A DNA stretch of 48,845 bases. Source: an uncultured Lachnospiraceae bacterium. GTDB lineage: Bacteria > Bacillota > Clostridia > Lachnospirales > Lachnospiraceae. This document shows, one piece after another, positions 1 to 7,715 of this stretch; the stretch's first letter is position 1, and every line of letters begins with the position of its first letter. Below the pieces are notes generated by a model that was given only the letters and a program-made list of their open reading frames with translations, was not told the DNA's origin and ran no database searches. The stretch spans positions 1 to 48,845 of the forward strand of contig CANQNE010000018.1 in NCBI GenBank assembly GCA_947625135.1, read 5' to 3'. The position numbers and the translations under genes are program-made.

Positions 1-1028
1 GGATAATTCAGGTGCATCTGGTGGTGAAACTCCCGGATATAATCAGTGAGGGAGGAGCCCTGCATCATCACCATCCGCTCTTCGCTTCCTTTTCCAAACT
101 CTTCCGCCTCCATGACTTCTTTCATGAATTCCGCCGCCATGGAATCCTCTTTCAGCATAAAGGATATGTTTTGAGGACTCATGCCCAGAAACTCCACACA
201 GGAGGCCGTGATCAGCTCCGCGAACCTTTCCATGCCGCTTTCCCTGGCCAGTCCCGCGAAAAGCCCCTTTTCTTCTTCCGTCCAGGGCTGGCTCCAAAGC
301 ACCGCCCAGTCGCAGAGAAGCTTTAGTCCAAACCCTGCATAGAGGAAATGCTGCAGCATGTGCAGCAGCAGCTGAAAGGCCTGATAGGGCAGATCCAGCA
401 TGGGCAAAGGCACTCCCATGATCTCCCGCCGGTGGGTGTTTTTCAAAAACTCCTGCTCTTTCTGACGTAAATATCCGTTGATCTTTTCATAGGCAAATGG
501 TTCCGCCACCATCACATGCAGTTCCACATCAATGCCGTCGGGAGAGATCCATACCAGATGGTGATTGGCATGCTGGGTGTCCGACACCCGAAACCCGGCG
601 TCCTCCATGATCCTGCGGATCAGCTTTTTATCTGTGGAAGACGGGATCATAATATCCACGTCTCCCGACTTGCGAAGCTCCGGAACCGGATAAAAGACCG
701 CTGCCGTTACCCCTTTCAGCACCACCGCCGGCACCTGATTTTTTTCCATGAGCCCCACCACATAGCTGGTGAGAAACAGCAGGCGGTAAGACTGATAGGC
801 CGTCTTTCTGCTGACCGAAGCCACATACTCCTGCCAGCATTGGTCCGGCCGGCTGTCTTCTTCAAACACGTCATACAGCAGGGAAAGCACCGTATGCTTT
901 TGCGCAGCGGAAAGGACTTTCCCCCAGGAGACCTCCGGAAAATCCGGGGCGCGGCGGCAGCCGCCCTTCAGGGCGCTTTGGAGCAGGGCAAACAGGCAGC
1001 ATTCTTCTCTGCTGAACGTTTCGCTCAT
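1..1028 (-). CDS. Nucleotidyltransferase-fold protein (NTP_transf_5 type), partial
   Basis: The minus-strand frame stays open from ATG at 1028 to the window edge (342 codons), so the C-terminus is missing. The N-terminal half is helical. Around residues 97-127 there is a V-L-K-G stretch followed by R-K-S-G-D-V-D-I-M, the G-D-x-D metal site of the NTP_transf_5 (PF14907) nucleotidyltransferase family, whose substrates are mostly unknown. The start overlaps the stop of the upstream GT2 gene (ATGA), so the two are translationally coupled. In my experience this family often accompanies PqqD-like proteins in surface-polysaccharide and peptide-modification loci, and a PqqD-like gene opens the Pel-like operon at 23.8 kb. 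The family call is fairly sure; the substrate is unknown. Confidence 0.8.
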   Translation of the reverse strand, partial: MSETFSREECCLFALLQSALKGGCRRAPDFPEVSWGKVLSAAQKHTVLSLLYDVFEEDSRPDQCWQEYVASVSRKTAYQSYRLLFLTSYVVGLMEKNQVPAVVLKGVTAAVFYPVPELRKSGDVDIMIPSSTDKKLIRRIMEDAGFRVSDTQHANHHLVWISPDGIDVELHVMVAEPFAYEKINGYLRQKEQEFLKNTHRREIMGVPLPMLDLPYQAFQLLLHMLQHFLYAGFGLKLLCDWAVLWSQPWTEEEKGLFAGLARESGMERFAELITASCVEFLGMSPQNISFMLKEDSMAAEFMKEVMEAEEFGKGSEERMVMMQGSSLTDYIREFHHQMHLNY

Positions 1029-2128
1029 GACCGTTTCTCCTTCCCGTCTGTGTTTTCCGTATCTTTGCTGTATCGGGAATTGGTGATCTTCCCGTCAATG
1101 TTCAGATTCCGCAGCAGCCTGATCCCTGCCGCGAACAGCAGATATCCATGGAGGGAAAACAGCCGGGCCGCTGCCGGGATCAGAATCCTCCAGGACCGGG
1201 CCTGAATCTCCTTTGTGTGCTTTCTCCCTGCCAGATCCTTCATCGCCTTTTTTACATAGGGATCTTTTCCGTATTCTTTCAGCGCTTTTGCGGAAGCGCG
1301 TATGCCATGCTTCTGAAACTGCAGCTCCTGCTTGACAAGGAAAAAGCTGCCAAAGAAAATATGAAAGGCGGGAAGATCCTCAAAAGCGCCCTCCATTCCC
1401 TTTTTCTTCAGATCCTCCCGGAAATCAGAGGCGATCGAGATCCACACCGGTATAAAATTCTTTTTGTACCGGAACGTAACCGACTCTTCGTTTACCCGAT
1501 ACAGATATACGCTGTCATCCACAAATGCGTACCGGGGCCGGCAGGCACAGCAGGCCATATTGTGGGCCTTATCCTGGGTGAAGGGATACGCTTTGCACCA
1601 CAGATCATTGTCCAAAAGAAACTGTCTTCTGTAGAGCTTTCCCCAGTTGTAGGCAAGATGCCCGTACATATAAAAGCCCTTGAACCGGAAGTCCACCGTC
1701 TCCGTATAACTGCCCTCCCGAAGATGATGGTGATTCGCCTGGCTTGTTCCATGCTCATGAAACCGGCGGAAGCTGCCGGTGACAATATCCCCGCAGGTCT
1801 TCTCCGCCCGCTCCGCCAGACAGCGGACCGCGCCGGGGCCGTCCAGGCAGTCGTCAGAATCCAGAAACATCACATATTTTCCGGAAGAAACTTCCATGCC
1901 GGAATTTCTTGACAGGCCAAGTCCCCTGTTGGTCTGATGCACCACTTTCACATGAGGATATTTTTCCGCGTAGCTGTCGCACAGCCCGGGACAGTTGTCC
2001 GGAGAGCCGTCGTCTACCAGGATCACCTCCAGGGCGGGATAATCCTGGGACAGGACGCTGTCCATACAGGCTGCCAGATATTTTTCCGTTTTGTATACGG
2101 GAATGATGATGCTCACCAATGCTTCCAT
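1025..2128 (-). CDS. GT2 family glycosyltransferase
   Basis: This 367-residue GT-A glycosyltransferase starts with the nucleotide-binding strand S-I-I-I-P-V-Y (residues 6-12). It has V-D-D-G-S at 38-42 and the metal-binding D-S-D-D at 90-93, all typical of GT2 enzymes that add a sugar from an NDP donor to a lipid-linked or polymeric acceptor at the cytoplasmic membrane. The open frame extends upstream to 2230. ATG 2128 is chosen because GGAGG lies 5-6 nt before it and the protein then begins directly at the GT2 fold. It is followed by, and overlaps, the nucleotidyltransferase-fold gene. The acceptor and sugar cannot be inferred. Confidence 0.9.
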   Translation of the reverse strand: MEALVSIIIPVYKTEKYLAACMDSVLSQDYPALEVILVDDGSPDNCPGLCDSYAEKYPHVKVVHQTNRGLGLSRNSGMEVSSGKYVMFLDSDDCLDGPGAVRCLAERAEKTCGDIVTGSFRRFHEHGTSQANHHHLREGSYTETVDFRFKGFYMYGHLAYNWGKLYRRQFLLDNDLWCKAYPFTQDKAHNMACCACRPRYAFVDDSVYLYRVNEESVTFRYKKNFIPVWISIASDFREDLKKKGMEGAFEDLPAFHIFFGSFFLVKQELQFQKHGIRASAKALKEYGKDPYVKKAMKDLAGRKHTKEIQARSWRILIPAAARLFSLHGYLLFAAGIRLLRNLNIDGKITNSRYSKDTENTDGKEKRS

Positions 2129-2144
2129 TGTTTCCTCCATTCCA

Positions 2145-2173
2145 TTGTAAATGAGATAAAAATTTGGTATGAT
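2145..2173 (+). promoter_or_regulatory. Sigma-A-type promoter for the 2211-3140 gene
   Basis: TTGTAA (2145-2150), a 17-nt spacer and TATGAT (2168-2173) match a vegetative promoter. They sit about 37 nt before the plus-strand ATG at 2211, which has a purine-rich ribosome-binding site (AAAGGCGG) ahead of it. The promoter lies in the divergent gap with the minus-strand GT2 gene. Confidence 0.7.
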
Positions 2174-2210
2174 AGCTTTAGGATCTATTTTAAAGAAAGG
2201 CGGTCGTCCC

Positions 2211-3140
2211 ATGGCAGAGCGAGATACCATTCTGATTTTTCAAAAACCTGACCTCTATTTTTTCCCTCACTATAAGGATATTGTATTTTCTCCCTTCCGG
2301 ATTCCCGAGAGAAGCCTTCGCTATTTGATCTACAAGGGACTTTATCTTCTGGGCATCCCCCTGTGCTCCGTTTTCTGGGGGCACTGGAAGGACCATCTGA
2401 AAGAGGCCAAGCGGGTGATCATCTTTGATTACGGATACCAGAAAGGCATGGAAACCTATATCCACAAAGTAAATCCCCACTGTCAGGTATACCTGTTTTT
2501 GTGGAACATGATCGACAGGCTCCACAAAAATCACACGCTGTTTACCGATCCCGCCGCTATTTACTCCACTGACAAAGGAGACTGCAGAACCTATCACCTG
2601 AAATACAATCACATATTCTATCCCAGGGCACTGTACACGCCCCCTGCCGGCGCGCTGCCAAAGACCCTGTTTTTTCTTGGTCAGGATAAAGGGCGGGGCA
2701 GCTATCTGCTGGCGCTGAAGGACAGACTGGAAACATGCGGGCTTTCCTGCTCTATTTCGCTTCTCACCAGTTCAAAGGATGCCGACTACCTTGCCTCCCT
2801 CTCCGGACTGCTGGCCCAAAATCCCCTGCCTTACCCGGAATACTGCAGGCAGCTCAAGCAGTGCGGCTACCTTCTGGATGTGAATCAGGAAGGGCAGACA
2901 GCGCTGACTATGCGGGTCATGGAGTCCATTTTCTATTCAAAAAAACTGATCACCAACAATCAGGATATTGTCAATTACGATTTCTATAATGAAAACAATA
3001 TTTTTCTGCTACCCCAGCAGCCCCGGCTGCCCAGTCAGGACGCCCTTTCCGCTTTTCTGGATAAACCCTTTCTCCCTTATGGGGAAGCGGTGCTGGATTC
3101 CTTCAGCTTTGAGCATTGGAAAGCTGGCTTTACGCTCTGA
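2211..3140 (+). CDS. Putative glycosyltransferase-like protein of the polysaccharide locus
   Basis: The 309-residue soluble protein has no signal peptide or membrane segment. I do not recognise a named family with certainty. The C-terminal part (residues about 215-265) has the layout of a GT-B donor-binding region: a Gly-containing L-D-V-N-Q-E-G-Q-T segment followed by a helix with R-V-M-E-S-I and then K-L-I-T-N-N-Q-D-I. This resembles CgeB/GT1-like spore and capsule glycosyltransferases. ATG 2211 is preferred over 2169 because a ribosome-binding site and promoter precede it. It has its own promoter and runs against its minus-strand neighbours, and its 3' end overlaps the flippase gene by 11 bp (convergent). 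The function is inferred from context and weak motif likeness. Confidence 0.6.
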   Translation: MAERDTILIFQKPDLYFFPHYKDIVFSPFRIPERSLRYLIYKGLYLLGIPLCSVFWGHWKDHLKEAKRVIIFDYGYQKGMETYIHKVNPHCQVYLFLWNMIDRLHKNHTLFTDPAAIYSTDKGDCRTYHLKYNHIFYPRALYTPPAGALPKTLFFLGQDKGRGSYLLALKDRLETCGLSCSISLLTSSKDADYLASLSGLLAQNPLPYPEYCRQLKQCGYLLDVNQEGQTALTMRVMESIFYSKKLITNNQDIVNYDFYNENNIFLLPQQPRLPSQDALSAFLDKPFLPYGEAVLDSFSFEHWKAGFTL

Positions 3141-4665
3141 CCTGCGGCTCTTTTTTCAGCAGCATACGGGCAAGGCCCAGAATACTCTGAAACCGCCATG
3201 TCCTGAAAAAGAGCAGCACGTTGATGCACAAAGGGATTCCTGCTGCCATCAGGATGATCAGCAAAAAAGAAAGCAGGCTGCCTTTTTTGTACACCGCCGA
3301 TGTAGCCAGATACACCACCGCCGTCTCCCCCACAGAAAGCAGGAAATACTGGATCATATCCAGCACATAGCTGCGGCTGCTCCGCTTCACGTAGGTTCTG
3401 AAGAAAATAAAAACCCGGTATGCCATCTGCACAAAATAGGAGACAAATGTCCCGATCAGCACACCGATGATGCCCAGAGGCTTTACAAGCGCCAGAGACA
3501 GCGCCAGATTTACAAGGGCTACTATCATGGAGATGTTTCTTTCCTGGTCAAACAGCCCCGTCACGCCCATCATCATCTGAATAGGCATGCTCACCGTGAA
3601 AATACAGAAATTTGCCACGCAGACCGCGACCACAGGCAGCCCCATCACATAGTTGGTATTCAGCCAGAAATCCCCCACAAAGGGTGTGATCAAAGAGAAT
3701 ACCGCCGCACAGGCCACAGAGGCGATTACAAAAAAGAGAAAGGTGATCTGACGCAGCACCTGACAATTCTTTTCCTGATCCTCCTCGATAAACATGTGTC
3801 CCACACTGGGCTGAATGGCATTGGACACGGCAAGGACAATGTTCTGGAGGGACTGGGTCACCAGACAGTAATTGTTGTACAGTCCCACGGTCCAGACGCT
3901 GATAAATCCGGAAATGATCAGATTATCCGTGGACACCAGCAGCTTGGACGCCAGTCTGGTAATAAAGATATCTTTGATATTGTGTACTACTTTTTTGACG
4001 ATCCCCTTCTGCAGCGGCGATTTTCTCATCCGCACCAGATAGGGATATTTTTTATTCACATAGCGAGACAGCCAGAGGTTGCTGGCCGCTTCCACGATAA
4101 TATTCAGCGTCAGGGCGATCTCATATCTTTTTGTGAACTCCACAATGAAGATGATCCCGGTATAATTCACCACATTCACCAACAGCGTGACAATGCTGAC
4201 TACATATTCCCGCTGATCGGCGATCAAAATGGATCTCCTGTAGGAAAGCAGGTAGGACAGCACCGTCCGGACCAGCCACAGCAGATAGATCATTCGGATA
4301 TAGGCCAGAGAAAAGGGGCTGCTTTTCAGAAAAATCGGCACAAAGGGCAGCATCACCAGACCAAGCCCCGTGATCACGGCGGCAAACACATAGTATGCCT
4401 TCCGGTAAAAATTCATCAGCGTGGCTACCTGATTCTCGTCTTCCCGTTCCAGCGCGCCATAAAGATGGTACACGATCGCGGACGCAACGCCCAGCTCCGT
4501 AACCGAAAGCATGGCGATAATGTTGGAGATGACTCCGTTCATGCCTACCAGCTCTGCACCCAGACGCAGGTTCATCACCCGCTGACTCACAAAGCCTATC
4601 AAGATCAGCACGATCTGTCCTAACAGACTGAAAAAACTATTTTTTAATGCTTTCTGTATCCGCAT
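3130..4665 (-). CDS. Polysaccharide flippase (Wzx/MOP superfamily)
   Basis: The 511-residue polytopic membrane protein has about 12-14 hydrophobic helices. Its N-terminus is typical of the MOP exporter/Wzx family: a short basic leader, then helices with F-V-S-Q-R and L-G-x-E-L-V-G-M-N-G (residues 25-45). This length and pattern fit a lipid-linked oligosaccharide flippase that moves repeat units across the membrane. Its start lies 22 bp inside the upstream GT4 gene, so it is the last gene of the kinase, nucleotidyltransferase, GT4 and flippase set. It is a second MOP-type transporter beside PelG (12,869-14,353), which suggests that two glycans, or a glycan and a decoration, are exported by this region. 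Confidence 0.88.
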   Translation of the reverse strand: MRIQKALKNSFFSLLGQIVLILIGFVSQRVMNLRLGAELVGMNGVISNIIAMLSVTELGVASAIVYHLYGALEREDENQVATLMNFYRKAYYVFAAVITGLGLVMLPFVPIFLKSSPFSLAYIRMIYLLWLVRTVLSYLLSYRRSILIADQREYVVSIVTLLVNVVNYTGIIFIVEFTKRYEIALTLNIIVEAASNLWLSRYVNKKYPYLVRMRKSPLQKGIVKKVVHNIKDIFITRLASKLLVSTDNLIISGFISVWTVGLYNNYCLVTQSLQNIVLAVSNAIQPSVGHMFIEEDQEKNCQVLRQITFLFFVIASVACAAVFSLITPFVGDFWLNTNYVMGLPVVAVCVANFCIFTVSMPIQMMMGVTGLFDQERNISMIVALVNLALSLALVKPLGIIGVLIGTFVSYFVQMAYRVFIFFRTYVKRSSRSYVLDMIQYFLLSVGETAVVYLATSAVYKKGSLLSFLLIILMAAGIPLCINVLLFFRTWRFQSILGLARMLLKKEPQVRA

Positions 4666-5741
4666 AGATCATCCAATACTCCGTTCCAATTTTTCATGAT
4701 CGATGTCATGCCAAACTTCTCTGTATCCAGATCGGTCCGCTCCGAAAAGGCCGCCCGCAGCCCATCATCCCTGATCAGCGTCTCTATTTTTTCCTCCATG
4801 GCACGGCAGTCAAAAGCAGGGATCAAATATCCGTTTTTTTCGTGGGCGATGATCTCCTTCGGCCCGGTCTGAATGTCAAAGCTCACACAGGGCAGACGAT
4901 TGGTCTTTGCCTCCAGCAGGCACATGGGCAGTCCCTCCGTTCTGGAGGTCATCACAAAAATCTGTGCCTTCTCCAGATAATCTTCCACATTGGAAACCGT
5001 TCCTGTCAGGATCAGCTGCCCGGAAAGATCATGGGCGCGGATGGCCTCCTCCAAAATGGGCCTGTCCTCACCCTCTCCCAGCACATACCATTTCCAGTCC
5101 CGGTGCGCTTTCAGAACAGGCGGCGCGATCTGCGCCAGCAGATCCGTGCCCTTTCTGTGAATAAGTCTTCCCACCGTCACGATCCACTTTTCTTTTTCCT
5201 CATGCGCCAAAGGCTTCTGCGCCTCCATAGGATTATAGATGGCCGAGATGTGTTCCTTCCGGTTCAGGTATTTCCGGTAGGACGTCCTGTCCTCCTCCGT
5301 CAGCGTAACGATGTAGTCCGTCCGTTTCACAGAATAGCGCAGGATCATCCGCCTGTAAAGAGATTCCTGTTCAAAAAAATAGTTGAAATGCTCCCATGAG
5401 ACTACCTTGGTTCCGGTTCCCTTTGCCGCCGGCAGGGACAATACATCCAGCACAATGTCGATATCGATCACCACGTCCGGCTTCTGCTCCCGGAAAAACC
5501 GGCGCAGCTTCGGCAGCACGCCCAGATAGCCCGGCCCCGGCTGAATCCATTTTTTCCCCAGTGTGTATCGCCTGATTCCGGGCTCCAACGGAAAGAACAC
5601 CGTCTCTTTCTGTTCCACAAGGCTGAGAAACAGCACCTCATACCGCTTCTCCCGCGCAAGGCTGTTGGCGATCATGACGGCAACCCGCTCCGTGCCCCCT
5701 TCTCTTGTGATATCTCCCGAAAAAAAGCAAATCTTTTTCAT
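4644..5741 (-). CDS. GT4 family glycosyltransferase
   Basis: The 365-residue GT-B enzyme starts M-K-K-I-C-F-F-S-G with the acceptor-side G-G-T-E-R loop at residues 15-19. The donor half carries G-R-L-I-H-R-K-G (a P-loop-like GT4 signature) and the E-x7-E pair T-E-G-L-P-M-C-L-L-E near residues 267-275 that holds the nucleotide sugar in retaining GT4 enzymes. It overlaps the nucleotidyltransferase gene at its start (ATGA, 5738-5741) and the flippase gene at its end, so all three are co-translated. It probably transfers a sugar to a lipid-linked intermediate at the inner face of the membrane. The donor is unknown. Confidence 0.9.
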   Translation of the reverse strand: MKKICFFSGDITREGGTERVAVMIANSLAREKRYEVLFLSLVEQKETVFFPLEPGIRRYTLGKKWIQPGPGYLGVLPKLRRFFREQKPDVVIDIDIVLDVLSLPAAKGTGTKVVSWEHFNYFFEQESLYRRMILRYSVKRTDYIVTLTEEDRTSYRKYLNRKEHISAIYNPMEAQKPLAHEEKEKWIVTVGRLIHRKGTDLLAQIAPPVLKAHRDWKWYVLGEGEDRPILEEAIRAHDLSGQLILTGTVSNVEDYLEKAQIFVMTSRTEGLPMCLLEAKTNRLPCVSFDIQTGPKEIIAHEKNGYLIPAFDCRAMEEKIETLIRDDGLRAAFSERTDLDTEKFGMTSIMKNWNGVLDDLCGYRKH

Positions 5742-6493
5742 GCCTGCAAAAACGATCCTTTCTCGAATTGTTCCAATACATTCCGATAGCTTTCCATATC
5801 CCCGATGTCATACCGCCTGCCCGGCATCCGATAGGCATACACATCCGTCTGTCTGCAAAGCCATGATACAAAGCTGCCCGGCGCGTCGGTCGCGCACCCC
5901 TCTTCCACAGCCCGGTCCAGTCTGGCAAGGTCTCCGGCGCGGTAACAGTAGAAAGGCGGCACTGCCAGATCCGACACAGGGTTTTTCGGTTTTTCCTGCA
6001 TCGTCAGGATCCGATCCTCCTCATCTACCGCGATGATGCCCGTCTTCTGCCTCTTCCAGAGCAGCGGCTCCCGATGGCACATTACACAGGAGGCCTGCTT
6101 TTTGTAAAAGAAGTCTACAAATCCCCGGAAAGAAAAATCCAGCACGTTGTCCCCTGCCAGCACAAGACAATCTGCCTCAGGGGCTTCTTTTACCGCCGTG
6201 GCAATATCCAGCACAGCGCCCAGCCGGTGATCGTTGTCCGTCGTCCCATCGTCAATAAGATGAACGGGACGCCTCCAGCGGCCGGCGTTTTCCTGCCGCC
6301 ACCTGGCAAAAATGTCATAAAATTTATGGTTCGTCACAATGATATGCTCCCGGATCTCCGCGATCTGATCCACATCATCCAAAAGCCATTCTATGATCTT
6401 TTTATTTCCCACATCCAACAGCGGCTTGGGATAATTTTCCGTCAGCGGGTAAAGTCTTGTGGCATAACCTGCCGCTAAGATAATCGTTCTCAT
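5738..6493 (-). CDS. Sugar-1-phosphate nucleotidyltransferase
   Basis: The 251-residue enzyme begins with the pyrophosphorylase signature L-A-A-G-Y-A-T-R-L-Y-P-L-T followed by Y-P-K-P-L-L (residues 6-26). It has the metal-site G-D-N at 114-116. It belongs to the short RmlA/HddC-like group without a C-terminal left-handed helix, and makes an NDP-sugar from a sugar 1-phosphate. The gene directly downstream of the GHMP kinase (30-bp gap) is thus the natural second step of a salvage route: free sugar to sugar-1-P to NDP-sugar. Its ATGA overlap with the GT4 gene suggests that the nucleotide sugar is used by that transferase. The nucleotide and sugar are not determined. Confidence 0.88.
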   Translation of the reverse strand: MRTIILAAGYATRLYPLTENYPKPLLDVGNKKIIEWLLDDVDQIAEIREHIIVTNHKFYDIFARWRQENAGRWRRPVHLIDDGTTDNDHRLGAVLDIATAVKEAPEADCLVLAGDNVLDFSFRGFVDFFYKKQASCVMCHREPLLWKRQKTGIIAVDEEDRILTMQEKPKNPVSDLAVPPFYCYRAGDLARLDRAVEEGCATDAPGSFVSWLCRQTDVYAYRMPGRRYDIGDMESYRNVLEQFEKGSFLQA

Positions 6494-6523
6494 ACGCAGG
6501 GTTTCTCCTCTCTGTTTTCCAGA

Positions 6524-7657
6524 TCATGGCATGGTAGCCCCGTCTGCGGTGGAGCAAAAATGATGGCTGTATCTGCCCCGCATATCCGGGAACACTTCCA
6601 GATACCGCTCCTCCATTTCAGCCGCCACCTGTTCCTTTTTCTCCGGATCCACCAGCGCAAGATAGCATCCTTTAAACCCTGCCCCGGAAAAACGTCCGCC
6701 GTATATGCCCGAAATGTTCAGGGCGATCTCATGGATCACCCGCAGTTCGGGAGAACCGCTCTCGTAAAGGGAGATACTGCTGGTGCCGGAGGCAAAGATC
6801 AGCTTTCCGAAGGTTTCCAGATCCCCCGTTCTCCATGCGCGGATCCCCTGCTCTACCCGCTCCATCTCTTCATAATAGTGGGTCGCCCGCCTGCAGAAAT
6901 TTTCGGGAAGCCGGTCTTTGTATTTTTCAAACACCTGCCGGTCCACATCCCGCAGCCTGGCCTCCGTCCACCGGGAATACTGCTGCCCGTCGTACGCTTT
7001 CAGGCTGTATGCCGCCGTCTTACATTCGTCCACTCTGGCATTGTAGCTTGAATTTACAAGAGAATGGGTCACGCCCGAAAAGAAAATGGCGATCTGATAG
7101 GGGGGCATGTGTTCGCTTTTTGGTATCAGCTCCACCTGATCGGTTTTGGTATCCATAAAGAGCAGCTGATCCTTCTTGGAAAAGATCTCGCAGCTCTGAT
7201 CCAGCTTTCCCACGTTCAGCCCGATAAAATGATTTTCCGCCCACAGGGCAAGCCCTACCATCTCGGCCCCGGAAACATGGATCCCATTGATCTTACACAG
7301 GGTTGTGATATACGTGATGATCACTGAAGCGGAGCTGGAAAGTCCGCCGATGGGCAGGGTTCCTTCTATCGAACCGGCAAAGCCCCTGCGCAGATGGTAG
7401 CCTGCGTCCAGAAGCGCCGCCAGCGCCGCGCGGGCATAATCTCCCCAATCGTTTTGACGCCTTGGATATCTGCTGACGGAAAAAACGATCTCGCCGGGAA
7501 AATTACTGGAGACAAGGCGCACCACATCCGGGTTCTCCTCCGGACATTCATATTCCAGCGTCACCCCCTCGTTCAGGGCAAATCCGGTGATCATTCCATG
7601 CTGATGATCGATATGCGCGCCTAAGGGACATATCCTGTATGGGGTAAAGGTTTTCAT
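6524..7657 (-). CDS. GHMP sugar-1-kinase, galacturonokinase-like
   Basis: The 377-residue protein has galactokinase-superfamily layout: substrate motif P-Y-R-I-C-P-L-G-A-H-I-D-H-Q at residues 6-19, the GHMP ATP loop G-G-L-S-S-S-A-S at 104-111, and the C-terminal G-R-F-S-G-A-G-F-K-G at 321-330. Ordinary galactokinases have G-E-H-T-D-Y in the first motif. Here it is G-A-H-I-D-H-Q, which as I remember is the signature of plant galacturonokinase. The likely reaction is ATP-dependent phosphorylation of galacturonate, or a related sugar, at C1. It leads a four-gene set with a nucleotidyltransferase next. ATG 7657 follows a GGAAAGGAAAAG leader. Kinase family sure; galacturonate specificity inferred. 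Confidence 0.87.
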   Translation of the reverse strand: MKTFTPYRICPLGAHIDHQHGMITGFALNEGVTLEYECPEENPDVVRLVSSNFPGEIVFSVSRYPRRQNDWGDYARAALAALLDAGYHLRRGFAGSIEGTLPIGGLSSSASVIITYITTLCKINGIHVSGAEMVGLALWAENHFIGLNVGKLDQSCEIFSKKDQLLFMDTKTDQVELIPKSEHMPPYQIAIFFSGVTHSLVNSSYNARVDECKTAAYSLKAYDGQQYSRWTEARLRDVDRQVFEKYKDRLPENFCRRATHYYEEMERVEQGIRAWRTGDLETFGKLIFASGTSSISLYESGSPELRVIHEIALNISGIYGGRFSGAGFKGCYLALVDPEKKEQVAAEMEERYLEVFPDMRGRYSHHFCSTADGATMP

Positions 7658-7686
7658 TTTACTCTTTTCCTTTCCTGTGCTATAAT
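7658..7686 (+). promoter_or_regulatory. Promoter for the plus-strand DUF4832 gene
   Basis: TTTACT (7658-7663), 17-nt spacer, then an extended -10 (TGC followed by TATAAT at 7681-7686). It lies 29 nt ahead of ATG 7716 in the 58-bp divergent gap with the kinase gene, whose start codon touches the -35 box. This gives the gene transcription independent of the surrounding minus-strand operons. Confidence 0.78.
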
Positions 7687-7715
7687 GCTTGTATCTCTAT
7701 CATTTGGAGGTATCT

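Noticed and set aside
516-1205. 229-codon plus-strand open frame
   Set aside because: It mirrors the nucleotidyltransferase-fold and GT2 genes on the minus strand, has no ribosome-binding site, and its translation resembles no family.
2126-2143. Third copy of the repeated leader element before the GT2 gene
   Set aside because: CTCCATTCC with the same 6-nt spacing is present, but the AGCGTTT block, the hairpin and the CTGCCAT end are all missing, so the likeness is limited to the ribosome-binding site.
2968-4623. 551-codon plus-strand open frame
   Set aside because: It is the antisense shadow of the flippase; the translation is rich in His/Gln/Arg as expected from reversed hydrophobic codons, with no ribosome-binding site.
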